Shown here: piece by piece, positions 1-10,984 of the stretch
How the letters are laid out: the number at the start of each line of letters is the position of its first letter
Numbering within the stretch: position 1 is the stretch's first letter
NCBI RefSeq assembly: GCF_963676685.1
Contig: NC_092345.1
Span: 50,713,527-50,777,526 of the forward strand
Origin: Mytilus edulis
Taxonomy: Eukaryota > Mollusca > Bivalvia > Mytilida > Mytilidae
Direction: 5' to 3'
DNA: 64,000 nt
Position numbers and translations under genes: made by a program
Notes under the pieces: model-generated
Database searches by the model: none
Told to the model about the DNA's origin: nothing
What the model saw: the letters and a program-made list of their open reading frames with translations, nothing else

Positions 1-300
1 GATCTAAAAATTATTATCTCCTTTAAAAGACGTGACTTACAACAGAAATACATGATTTCACAATTCATACCTGACAATAAACCTTCATCTGGACCAGGAA
101 GAATATATATTGTCTGTTTTAAAAATATAAAACATATATACAATAGATGTTGTTATAGTAATTATCTTATTGTGTGTATTAACCTTCTTGTTAATAGGAG
201 CACTTTTAAATCAAAGGTTAAGAACATTCAATATAAATAAGAAGATGTAGTGTGATTGTCTATGAGACTTTCCACCAGACTTCAAATGAAATGGATGGAA
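1..300. other. Non-genic AT-rich stretch
   Basis: No gene, exon or repeat is recognised here. A short open frame on the plus strand has low-complexity composition and no domain. Confidence 0.5.
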
Positions 301-480
301 GGAATTAAAGGCAAACTTATGGCTATCAACAATGAGAACAACCCATATTGTATAGACGGTCATACTAATAACATTAAGAATGAAGCAGGGTTAAACGTTT
401 GTGAGCGTTCAGCCCTCCCATAACCTGTGACATTGGTGAAACAGCACAACACAAGAACTATCTGTTAAAATCAGTAGCAA
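301..480 (-). repeat. Dispersed repeat family A, fragment
   Basis: The reverse complement of this stretch matches two other places in the window (near 13,640 and 23,480, both plus strand): it shares the string GTCACAGGTTA and the block resembling GACTATGCGGTATGGG. Family A is non-coding here and has no visible terminal repeats, so its class is unknown; it may be a SINE or the tail of a longer element. Confidence 0.6.
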
Positions 481-970
481 TATTGGCTGATCTTAAAAGA
501 TCGGTAAAGGCATATAAACAACTAACAGATTTGGCATTCAGTGTGGGCAATTTTTGTTTTATTATAGTTTTCAAGAGAAAAGACAAAAACGCAAAAACAA
601 ATATTAACATCTGTCATTTTAGAGCACTAACTCATATTAAGATTTTACCAACAATATCAGAAATATCAACTTATTTGTAGATCATGCTCTATCTAAAACA
701 GACACAAACGCAACAATTCGACAAACACATTATTAAAAATCTTTTAACTCAAATAACTATTAGAATAAGTCGTTTGACAGTTTGGTAAATGAGCAGTACT
801 AGTATGTAGATCTCAACTTGGTATAGTGAATATTTTTGCCTTATCGGATTTTCTATATATCTATAGGGGTTTTCGAGATAATAGACTAAACTTGGATGTA
901 ACCTCTTTGTTATATTTTAGCCAATGTTGGTTTGCAAACGGTACCATTGATCGCAATTTCACGCTTAAAC
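481..970. other. Non-genic stretch
   Basis: Small open frames occur on both strands but none shows a domain, splice context or composition unlike its surroundings. Nothing else is recognised. Confidence 0.4.
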
Positions 971-1075
971 TAGATACCTCAATGAAGAGTATGGCCAAAT
1001 TTGGTGAAATTTGGTTAAGCAGTTTCAATATGAAGAATTTTGTAAAAGTTAACTGTCGACGTCGACGACATACGG
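971..1075 (+). repeat. Family B (GCTCACC element) internal fragment
   Basis: This stretch matches the inner part of the element at 49.3-51.8 kb (compare 51,435-51,520): a shared 'GATACCTCAATGA' start, 'TGGCCAAATTTGG', and 'TTTTGTAAAAGTTAAC'. It is followed by a GTCGACGTCGAC remnant of the GTC-rich stretch that family B carries near one end. The open frames crossing it on both strands are shadows. Confidence 0.65.
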
Positions 1076-1884
1076 AAAGTAATGACAAAAAAGGAGAGTA
1101 GCTACGCATGTGGTTTTAGCACTTGCAATTTTACATTTAGCAATATTAGTTCCTATTTATTTATTTTATTCATAACACTGTATCTGTTTTTATAAATGCA
1201 GCCTTTGCCAACATATTTTTACATACTACTTAAATTTTGAAATCATTTACAAAGGTTAAAAGGATCGAATATATAGTATTAAATTGAACTACGACCAAGT
1301 TAAAGAGATCCTTAAATCTTTATCTATTAAATATAGTTCTAAACAAAAGATAGGGTACGTGAAAGATCGACCGACATTTATGGGTGATTAGTTTAACCCA
1401 TAATATTTATTGAAACAATAGGAGTTAAGTCTAAAGGTGCCTTCCTCGAATTCTTTTAAGAAATATGCCTATCTCGAAGGACAACAAATGAAATTGAATA
1501 GGTGTTGTTTTGACATTTGATATTAACCTTACTATAAAAATGAGTGTGAGTACCAATGCGCCATCCATCCACCAAAGGCCAATGTTCCTCAAGATATTGC
1601 CAAATTATCGGTAAGATACTTTTTCTGTTATTTATTTATAAAATTTGACATTCATAAGATGATATTGACATTGATAAATCATACGAATCAAACGAAATGA
1701 AAGGAATTCATCTATAAGACAGCAACAAAACGATAAAAACAAATAAAAAAATTCTAGAGAAGATACAGTCTATTATTATATCTTTACAAATTCATATATA
1801 GACCAACGAAAATATATGGAGAACAAAAATAATAAAAGGGCTGAGCACCCGGATACATGACCAACCCTCTCACATACTGTATTT
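1076..1884. other. Non-genic stretch
   Basis: AT-rich DNA with no supported gene. Around 1,545-1,600 there is a short match to a dispersed repeat containing GAGTACCAATG (see 27,610), too short to classify. Confidence 0.4.
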
Positions 1885-2155
1885 GCCTGTCTTTAATTCA
1901 GTGGTTGCTGTGTGTTCCTGTGTATCATATTTATTTTTCAGTACTTGTTTTAGAAATGAATCAGGTCCTTAGTTTTTTTTACATTTGTAATGTTGGGGCC
2001 TCTTAATGCTTTTTATGCGATATTGTTTTTGCTTATTGTTGGAGATCGTACGGTGACATATTTTTGCTAACTTCTATACGTCATTTGGTCTTTGTTCGAA
2101 CATCTTCGAAAGTAGTCTCGTTGGCAATCATACTATATCTTCTTTGCTTCGCATC
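1885..2155 (+). repeat. Dispersed repeat family A, diverged copy
   Basis: Shares the order of blocks of the copies at 13.64 and 23.48 kb: TAATTCAGTGG, a GGGGCCT block, CGTACGGTGAC, and a terminal TTGGCAATCATAC followed by a pyrimidine-rich end. It is more diverged than the 23.5-kb copy. Confidence 0.65.
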
Positions 2156-3390
2156 ACGGTGTGGAGCTATTAGTTTCAGTCGACAAACACGCCATCTTGC
2201 ATTAATAACTTATCACATATAGATTCTGATTGGTTGCATTATGATTCAGCTGAGGTACAGCAACAGCTATTGACTCAAATGAGATAAAGAATACAGACTT
2301 TTAGACATCAAATGCCGGAAAATTAACTATGTGTACTTCAGTTCCGGTCAACTGTCATCAATTCATGTTCAATTTATTATGCATATAAATCACAAATAAA
2401 TTCAATATTGAAATATCAATTATTAATACGTGTTTAATTGCTTTGTTTACTTACCATTATTAATACGTGTTATTTGCTTTGTTATGAAAGGTTTAATCTG
2501 CAATATGCACGATTTGCTTTGCTTAACAATGTTCCTATACAATGCTTACAAAAAGCATTATCTGTATTTTATGACATCTGACTATCTAGGCACACCTCCA
2601 AAATGGCACACATCAAGAGACCTGTCTATTTGTAATTGTTTTAATTTTCAACAAGTAATTAAAAAATGTTAAAAGCATGGTTGTATAACGAACTCTTAAA
2701 GTAAATCCATTTTATATCAATCAATATCTAAAATTACCCAATTTCCAATACTAAATCAACAACCACTTGCACACATGTTGCCTTAAATTATAAATCATGA
2801 AAGAGCGAAGCAGTCCATAGCTTTTTAGAAAGCTCAAACTCGTTTTCATATTAACTTGAAATAGTCCTTTTCTTTATTTATAGTGTAAACATGGAAACGT
2901 GGGTTTTTCCGGACTGCGAAAAGTTGTCATGGCAGTATTGCATGGCATGAGAACAGCAATAGTGCCACAATAAGCGCTTCACAACACAACTCGAATATGA
3001 TTGATAAACTCCCAATGAGTTTATTGAGATTTATAAACATTTATAATGTATGGGTAACTTTGCGTTCTTGGTAACCCTCTTGTTGTTTTCCAGCACCAAT
3101 TAAAATGTTACAAATTAGCCAATGTTTAGAAAATTTATTATGCACATATATCCGAACGTATGCTTAGTACTGACACAGAACCAATCGCAATGCCAAAGAT
3201 AAGACCCAGTAAAAAAATTAATTGGGCTAGTTATCGAGACAAAACCTTTCATAATAACGGCAAATTGTCGACATTTCAACATAACATGCAAACGATACAT
3301 TAAAACCTAAAGACTGAGTTACACGAGTCTTACAGTGATATAAGGTGCGCCTTGAGGGTATGCACATCCTGCTTCACATGTGAGATTCCG
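2156..3390. other. Non-genic stretch with one short direct repeat
   Basis: Contains a local direct duplication of about 28 bp (near 2,419-2,446 and 2,456-2,484, each with ATTATTAATACGTGTT). The open frame at 2,430-2,672 crosses this duplication and has no recognisable domain, so I do not call it a gene. Confidence 0.4.
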
Positions 3391-3393
3391 CCG

Positions 3394-4165
3394 TGTTGCT
3401 CATGGCAGGTACACATTCGGTGCTGTTGCTCATGGAAAGTACAAATTCGATTATGTTGCTAAAGGTAAGTACAATTTCGATGATGTTGCTAATGGCAAGT
3501 ACAAATTCGATTATGTTGCTCATGGAAAGTACAAATTCGGTGATGTTGCTCATGGAAAGTACACATTCGATTATGTTGCTAAAGGTAAGTACAATTTCGA
3601 TGATGTTGCTAATGGTAAGTACAAATTCGATTATGTTGCTAATTGTAAGTACAAATTCGATTATGTTGCTAATTATAAGTACAAATTTGATGATGTTGCT
3701 TATGGAAAGTACAAATTCGATTATGTTGCTAATGGTTAGTACAAATTCGATTATGTTGATAATGGTAAGCACACATTCGATGATGTTGCTTATAGTACGT
3801 ACTCATGGTAGGTACAAATGTCCATGGTTAGTACACATTCGATGATGTTGTTCATTGTAAGTACAAATTTGATGATATTGCTCATAGATGATATTGCTCA
3901 TAGTAAGTACTCATGGTATAAACAAAGGTTCATGGTAAGTACAAATTCGATCATGGTGTTGCTCATGGAAAGTACAAATTCGATGATATTGCTCATGATA
4001 AGTACAAATTCGATGATGTTGCTCATAGTAAGTACTAATGGTAAGTACAAATGTCCATGGTTAGTACAAACAAATCGATGATGTTGCTCATGGTAAGTAC
4101 AAATTCGGTGATGTTGCTCATAGAAATACAAATTCGATATTGTTGCTCATGGTAAGTTCGAATTC
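3394..4165 (+). repeat. 30-bp minisatellite with embedded splice-donor sequence
   Basis: Thirteen regular 30-bp units (to about 3,790) are followed by partly degenerate units to about 4,165. The unit reads roughly GTTGCTAATGGTAAGTAC then AAATTCGATTAT. Because 30 is a multiple of three, several frames on both strands stay open (for example a 10-residue GKYKFDYVAN repeat on plus), but there is no start context, splice support or non-repeat flank, so these frames are probably artefacts of the array. Units alternate between AAAGGTAAG, AATGGTAAG and CATGGAAAG, which suggests a higher-order pattern of amplification. Confidence 0.9.
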
Positions 4166-4169
4166 GGTG

Positions 4170-6315
4170 ATGACATTATCAATTAAAAAGGTGAGTGGAG
4201 AATGGCTATGACAGTTGGAACATATCCATGATGATCTGTGAGTAACTCATAACAGTCAAACACTAACTCATGACAATAACTTCAACAATTGTCAAAGATA
4301 TCAAATGCCGGTCGAAGTATATGTATAATTAGTTTGTAGTTTGTTCATCTGTCTCGAGGTTCTTATGCAAGCAAATTTAATAAACAATGATTTTATACAG
4401 ATTTTTTTGTTTTCACTTTACATTGAGCTTTATCTCTGATCTTATTTCTGTGTGCACAATTCTGATTCTACGTATTTCGACGGGAAGTTCTAAAACGCGG
4501 AAGTGGAAAACGCGGAAGTGCATACTTGATATATATTTTAAATACTATCTCCGGAACCGTTAAAGCTAAATTAATAATTAAAACAGATTTTGAAAGCTTA
4601 TATAATAGTTTATAAGATGAAATAAAAACCGTTGTTTTTAGATATGCATTATTACCGAAAAGTGGACGTTGATAGTCGAAAAAAGGTGGTTCCGGTGTTA
4701 ACCTCCTTTACCCCCGGGCTCGAGTCTCCACTGGTGATATTGATCAATGTGTGCCGTATGCAAGTTTTACTTGAATTAAATTGGTTATGGATGATAACAG
4801 TGAAAATATCTAACTTGCAAAAATTTGACATTCGTATATTTGCAAACAAAAAAGTTACCACAGATCGTAAGTGATTCGCCCCCTTGTTAGTGATATTACA
4901 ATATGAAATAAATAGAATTAGGCCTATACAATGAACAGTTTGTTTACTTAATGATTTCAGAATTCCATGGTTGCTTAAGATATATACTAGGCTAGCGTCC
5001 TCATTAGTAGCATTCAGACGTATAATGTTAAAGTCATTAATAATAGATCCATTTCAATCTAAGTAAAACGCTCAGGGTATATCGTATATGGGTAATACAA
5101 AATCAAGCATGTCAAATATCCGTTATTTACGTTTACAAGGTAACATATGAATCAACCTTGAATTTTTACCACCCTGTTTTTAATGGATAAAAAGTAGACC
5201 TTTGATTAATGTGTCATCCATAGCTACACTTACGTGCTTTATAGACCATTGCAACAACAAATAAACAAATAGACGGAAATACATGTAGTAATTTATTACT
5301 AAATATACATTTACGGAAACACGCTTGATCATTCATGTGGAGTTAAAAGTTTTATTTACCTTCTTAAATTTAAATTGGAAAACCGGAACACGATAATAAC
5401 ATAATAAAGTAGTAAGATCTGTTTTTAGTGATATTTTGTGTTGATTATTTTGAAGTTTAATAACAGTTTATCAACCAAAAACAGTTTATCAACCAAAAAG
5501 GACTTTCTTAATTCATTCAGGATGGTCTCTTTAGTGATGAAAAAGTGGTGTTATATACCATGATATACGGAGATGTTTGTTTAAACTTACATGTTATTTG
5601 TAGGAATATATATATACACGAATTATAATTCGGAGACCATTCAGGTAACTACTGATTTTATTATTTTATTATATTTTATTTACCCACTAGATAGCCTACA
5701 ACTTATTTTAAGTATGACTTGCGAAAAGTGAAAAATATGAGCTATTATCGGTAATATTGATTTTTGTAAATACTTCATTCAGGTTATTTAAGATATAGTT
5801 CACACCATGAAAGATAATTTGATATATTGAATTGAACTTTGATTAGAAAAAGAATTAAAATAATTTCGGAAGAATGTGTGTACCGTGTTAACATATATAT
5901 CATAATGCCCCCTCATTTATAGAAGCCTGTCTCATTGTATTAATATGTTTCATAAAAATCTATTTTTTTTAAATATCTTTTGATCAAAATACAATAATCT
6001 ACATGAAAATCAATTAGAACTTATTTTTATCGTGACCCTTTTGTACATCTATCATGTTTTTTTGTGTCGTGTTTTTGTTGACTGATGTTTTCTGATTGTC
6101 ATTTTTTCTTATATTTTTGTTGTCTGACTTTTATTGATTTGTTTGCCCCCCCCCCTTTTTGCGCCTTCTCGTGTCTTCTCCCCTTATAAAGAACATTGTA
6201 ATTTTAACGATTCATTTTCTACTATGAAACAGAAGATACAAATACAAACAGTGCATTAGAGCAAACTCATTATCATTTATTGGTTAAGATCTAATAACAG
6301 AAATGATAGAATTAA
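4170..6315. other. Non-genic AT-rich stretch
   Basis: Holds short direct repeats (GCGGAAGTG twice near 4,497-4,520; ACAGTTTATCAACCAAAAA twice near 5,463-5,500) and a run of nine C near 6,147. An open frame at 4,632-4,874 is preceded by TTTTTAG and followed by GTAAGT, so it could be an exon, but its product is not recognisable and I do not call it. Confidence 0.4.
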
Positions 6316-6592
6316 ACAAGAATGTGTCCTAAGTACTCTGATGCCCCATCCGCACTATCATTTTCTATGTTCAGTGGACCGTAAAAATTGGGTCAAATCT
6401 CTAATTTGGCATGAAAATTAAAAATATATCATAAGGAACATGTGTACTAAGTTTCAAGTTGATTGGACTTCAACTTCATCAGAAACTACCTTGACCAAAA
6501 ACTTTAACCTGAAGCGGGACGAACGGACGAACGGACGAACAGACGAACGGACGCACAGACCAGAAAACATAATGCCCTTAAATGGGGCATAA
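6316..6592 (+). repeat. Dispersed repeat family C (GATGCCCC...ATGGGGCAT)
   Basis: The stretch begins near GATGCCCCAT and ends with ATGGGGCAT, so its ends are inverted. Just before the right end sits a microsatellite-like run of GACGAACG units. No coding potential. It looks like a non-autonomous inverted-repeat element, though no target duplication was resolved. Confidence 0.65.
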
Positions 6593-7160
6593 AAATCATA
6601 CTAATATATTATACCAGTAAACTATAATTCCTTATATTTAAACACTCTTATATAAAAGAGGAAAACATTTTATTTGCTTAATTAAGCTGTGCTATTTTTC
6701 ACCAATATTTTTTTTTAAGTATTAATGTTTTATAAATATCAGATTAGTTTTATTTTCTAGTATTTCTTGTTTTGAGGTTAATTTTTTACACTGAAATAAG
6801 AAATACTGTTCGTCTTCAATTTGCCAGACAGTACAGTACCTTTCTTTTCTTGGAATTTAAAAATGCCTTCTCCTTTCAGTCATAAAAAGAATGGTCACTT
6901 ATGCATACATTGTATTTTGCATATTGCTGATTGTAGTTTCTTTCCAAAATGTAACTTTTCACATAACTTGGCTATTTGGAGTTTTTTTTTCATAAAAGTT
7001 CACAACAGAATAATTGATAGCAGCTTGAAGTGGTAAAAATTCTCGGACTACATTTGGTAGTTATTATATTCATAATATGACTTATAAAGATTTTTGTAAA
7101 ATTTAACAATTCTAAATTTAGATATGAGCTTGGAATGTATCTATAATACTAAAATTACGA
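6593..7160. other. Non-genic AT-rich stretch
   Basis: No supported gene. The plus-strand open frame at 6,821-7,036 lacks any recognisable domain. Confidence 0.4.
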
Positions 7161-7164
7161 GGTC

Positions 7165-7890
7165 CAATTTGTCAGCCGTCATCACGTAAAAACGACGAAT
7201 CAAAGAATTCAACTTTATATATAACTAATATAGTACAAAGGTGTAGATTAAAAATTACACCACTCCAGGCCCTTTTGTTTTCTACGTAATTAATATTGCC
7301 AATAATTAAGAAGTTCCGGGTCGAGTCCGATACCGATACCAATAGTATATTCACCTGTTACCGATTACCTTATCTGTACGTCCCGCTTCTGACAGGCGCA
7401 CCACCAAACGGTGTATTCAGGATTACTATGCTATATAGTATTACACGGGTCACAATCACAGGGTTGACACTACTTAATTGTCAAATTGTTACCTATTGTA
7501 GTATTTTAATCAGTTAGACTTTCTAAGATAACAATACGAATACTAAAAATCTGGACTAAAGTAAGGTGTATAGATACAGTTTTCAATTTGTTAGCGGGCA
7601 TGACGTAAAACAGCGAATCAAAGAATTCAATATTTATAACTAATATAGGACAATGCTGTTGATTAAAAAATACTCCATTCCAGGACCTTTTGTTTTCCAA
7701 ATAATTAATATTATCAATAATTGATAAGTTCCAGTTCGACGGGTTCAAACAGAAAGATTTGAAAGCAGAGAAAACTGTGTATCTTATAATCAGCATGACT
7801 TTATCAGATGACAATACTAATACTAAAATAAGGCTTGCGCATAGTTATATACTTTAATTCAGTCACGGACCCGCGATATACGGGTGTATT
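7165..7890 (+). repeat. Dispersed repeat family D, two related copies in tandem
   Basis: Copy 1 (about 7,165-7,560) and copy 2 (about 7,590-7,890) share ordered blocks: GAATCAAAGAATTCAA, TAACTAATATAG, CCTTTTGTTTTC and a GATAACAATAC/GATGACAATAC block. Copy 2 ends with ACCCGCGATATACGGGTGT, a short palindrome. Copy 1 carries GGGTCGAGTCC, a weak resemblance to a tRNA B box, but no A box was found. The minus-strand frames over both copies are shadows of this repeat. Confidence 0.6.
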
Positions 7891-8154
7891 CTAGTTCTCA
7901 TAATAAATGCCATAATGTCAAAATATTGAGTTAAAATAAATGGGCTTAACGCTCGGTTTCTCTCGTTTTGATTCATGACATAATAGCAATAAAAGAACAT
8001 AGTTACAGAACTGTAAATGCATGTATATACGTGGTAATTGTAAAACTATTTTTATGTAATTCGTAAATAATTAATTTATTGTGTCTAAAAAATCGAAATT
8101 TGTAACATCTTACCCGCTAGCAATTTGATATGATCTATGTAAGTGCAAAGTGTT
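7891..8154. other. Non-genic stretch
   Basis: AT-rich sequence with nothing recognised. It partly resembles 12,720-12,850, so the paralogy described for 8,155-8,617 may extend to here. Confidence 0.3.
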
Positions 8155-8617
8155 TTCTCACCCAGGGGAAACAATTACATAATTGAATAGCCTGAGTTGT
8201 TTTTTTTACGTCGACTGGGAAAATTTAAAATAAATAAATAAAAACAAACATATAGGGGATACGTACTTTCTTTAGCAATTTTTTTATTGTAATGTACGAT
8301 ACTTCATTGAAAAATCTTAAAAAGAGGTCAGACTAAAACAGAAAAATGAGACGTGTCCCAAAAATACAAATAGAAATGTATATAGTGTTGACAGTGGAAA
8401 ACTACGTATCAGGGCTGTACACTGCGCTTAATTAAGTTAAGATTTAATCCGAACGAACGGATCTTTCTGCATATGTCCTACGATAAATTAGTACTACCAG
8501 AAGTCCACTAGACTAGTAAGTAATGGACTTCTGCTACTACGTATATAAGTCATTTGTCTAGTAATCAAAATACTTTATCTTGAAGTGGTTTTATGCATAT
8601 CAGCCATGAAGATCACC
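8155..8617 (+). promoter_or_regulatory. Putative promoter and first exon, module 1
   Basis: The block CACCCAGGGGAAACAATTAC near 8,160 is matched by 12,855 onward, and the sequence after the donor (a run ending in TTGTGACT) is matched as well, so the two modules are paralogous. Here a TATATAAG box at 8,542-8,549 predicts a start near 8,573. The predicted exon runs to 8,617 and is followed by a consensus GTAAGT donor; it contains an ATG (ATGAAGATCACC). It could be a noncoding or alternative first exon of the phospholipase gene, whose first coding exon at 21,764 begins at an acceptor and so must have an upstream exon. That link is inference; no RNA evidence is available. Confidence 0.35.
8498..8533. 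repeat. Micro-hairpin 1 (36 bp) with flanking 7-bp near-duplication
   Basis: Ten-base perfect inverted arms, CAGAAGTCCA and TGGACTTCTG, separated by 16 bases. The seven bases on each side are GTACTAC and CTACTAC (6 of 7 identical), which looks like a target-site duplication. It lies 8 bp upstream of the predicted TATA box of module 1. Confidence 0.6.
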
Positions 8618-10121
8618 GTAAGTAAACGGACTTAAAAAATAATCAATAATTTAATCAGTATTTTATTAATAGGCATATTTATGAATACGGAGTTATTCTA
8701 AATTGTGACTTTAAATGAAATTTAGTTTTTAGACTTTGAACCTTTTTTTTTAATACTTTCTTACATGGATTTGTAAAGAAATTTAGTTAAGATAAGGCTA
8801 TGCATATTGGATGCATTTTGTATTGTAAAAATGTAAGTACATCGCCATTTGAAGGTTAGGTATGTAATAATTCAATAAACTAAAATCGAAATATATTTGT
8901 ACACTTTAAAAAGCTTTCAAAGACATGCAATATAAGGCAATATTCTAGTAATCACATTTTCTGCAGTAAAATTACATGGGAAAATAACGGAAACGGAAAT
9001 AAAAATGGCAAATTATTAAGAATAATTGCATCCACTATCTTCATGCAGAGCATGATTGTTTATTTCAAATTCAAGTACTTTGAAGTATGTTTCTTTCAGC
9101 CGAGTACTCTCTATAATATCCACATAGAAATTATTACTGAAGTAGAAACTGTGTCAATGTGGAAAGCATATCTTACTGTAGGATAGGACCAACGCAACCA
9201 TTGTTATTGTTATAAAGAGGTGTCTTTTTCTTTTGCCAACTATTTCTTTTTTTAGTTTTGAATACATTTTTTTTCAATTACATACTGGTATGTACATAAA
9301 ACTATCAGTATTTAATTTATATGATATTATATCAAATAATAACAATAACGGTAGCGTTTATTATTACATGTATAAATACGTAATTTAGGACATTAAATAT
9401 ATAAATGTTAACACAAGAGAATGGGATATATCAAATTAAACTTTAAATCAAATAAGATTTTTTTTTAAAATGTCTCAATTTGAGGGGATGATCATGCAAT
9501 GATATTCTGATGTCTCACTAACATGTTATTATATTTCTTCTCCTTCATACATGATAAGTTTATCCCATTTTTATGGTGTATTTATCTTTGTTTCGTAAAG
9601 CCTTTTCTCGACATGTGTCCAAATACAAAAAAAAAGATATATATATATTTGTATATATAGTGTCTCATAAGCCTATCTAGGCTGGGTATTTGTCTTATTT
9701 TAATAGTAGACGTAGAAAATGTCAATGTTGCGAAAGGAATAAAATACAAAGTTATAGAATTAATCAAGCATCTTGTTTGGTTATATGTCTGACTTTGTGA
9801 GAAATAACCATTGACCAAGATCTTCATTGTTATGAATAACACAGGTACACATTTGACAAAAAAGATATTATCTGACATTATATCATTCGAATGTCAAATT
9901 TGCGGATGTTTTGAATATAAATATATAGGTAGCTGAATTAAGTCAAGTTGTTGATTTTAAACTTTTGAATTTATTTAATCACCATGCCTTTATATTCGAA
10001 GATAACAAAATGACAACAAAGATATCGATTTTGTTTTAATTTTGAACGAACATTAGAAACCTCGTGCGTCTTTTACGGTTTCCGGTTTGCTACTACCTAA
10101 ATATTCTGGGATTTTGCGTAT
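8618..10121. other. Non-genic AT-rich stretch
   Basis: No gene or clear repeat. A minus-strand open frame at 9,582-9,878 has no recognisable domain; it crosses a TATATATATATTTGTATATATA simple tract. Confidence 0.4.
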
Positions 10122-10674
10122 TTAAGGAGGCTCGCGGGAACAAAAATTTCAGCAAAAAATTAAACATTTGTTTTTTCATTACAAATTTTATGTATTACAC
10201 TATTAGTTATTACTTTATGATATGGTACAAAAATCACCAAAAAAAATAGCTTCGGCTTGGCCACAGGTGACTTTTAAAATGTTTATATCATTGAAAAAGC
10301 TCCAAGTTATCTTCATTTGGTGCAAAAATGCCATTTTTTGGCATTAAAATTGAAATATCTTTTTTTCAACTAATCGGTGACCTATATGTTTTATTACTGA
10401 TTTCAAATAAGATATACATAAAGTAAATAATTGTAAAATTTAAGCGATTTCTGTAATTTCGTTCTTTTTTAATTTCGATTAGTTCAACAGAAAAAAAGGA
10501 CATTAACAAAAATGTATGCTTCTTTCGGAGGCAGATTGTGAGCTTAAATGAACAGTGACCCCATTTTTTTATTTCATTTTTCTATTAAGTATATGATAAA
10601 GTTCATTTATAAAAAAATATAGCGAAAACCTATATTAGAAAAAAAAAATGATTTATACCCGCGAGCCCCCTTAA
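10122..10674. mobile_element. TTAA-flanked inverted-repeat element (piggyBac-type MITE?)
   Basis: The left end is TTAA followed by GGAGGCTCGCGGG; the right end is CCCGCGAGCCCCC followed by TTAA, so 13-bp inverted termini (one mismatch) sit inside a duplicated TTAA. The interior (about 545 bp) has no coding capacity. TTAA target duplications are typical of the piggyBac superfamily; assignment by that feature alone is inference. Confidence 0.75.
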
Positions 10675-10884
10675 TGTCTTTAGTGTAAATAATGTTGTAG
10701 ACATTGTTTTGGTTATGGTTTATTCTGTAACACTAAAAAAGACATATTTTTAACCGAATAAATCAATTATTACACTCTTTGTGGTTTCGAGTCGAAACCG
10801 TTTCGTGGAAGAAAGCTCGCACCGAGCGCAAAAAGTTAGTAAATGTTTGATTTCCGACAATCAGTTATATTTACTCGATCCTAC
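10675..10884. other. Short non-genic stretch
   Basis: Contains GGTTTCGAGTCGAAACC, a 17-bp palindrome near 10,782. Nothing else recognised. Confidence 0.3.
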
Positions 10885-10916
10885 CATGGAAGTATTATTT
10901 AAATATTACTTCCATG
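10885..10916. repeat. Micro-hairpin 2 (32 bp) with flanking 7-bp near-duplication
   Basis: CATGGAAGTATTATTT is followed directly by its reverse complement with one mismatch. The flanks are ATCCTAC (left) and CTCCTAC (right), 6 of 7 identical. Its arm sequence is almost the same as that of the hairpin at 16,243. Confidence 0.65.
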
Positions 10917-10984
10917 CTCCTACTCTAACGAGAACAAACAATTAAGGAGTAAGAGCAGATACCGGCCTGCTTTTGATCAATTAG

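Noticed and set aside
3380..4131. Long open frames on both strands over the 3.4-4.1 kb minisatellite
   Set aside because: The 30-bp period is a multiple of three and no stop happens to occur in the unit, so openness is expected without selection; no splice or start support.
4632..4874. 80-codon plus frame with TTTTTAG before and GTAAGT after, looking like an exon
   Set aside because: No recognisable product and no partner exons in frame; splice-like words are common in AT-rich DNA.
7317..7327. GGGTCGAGTCC as a tRNA/SINE B box
   Set aside because: No A box at the right distance and no cloverleaf could be drawn.
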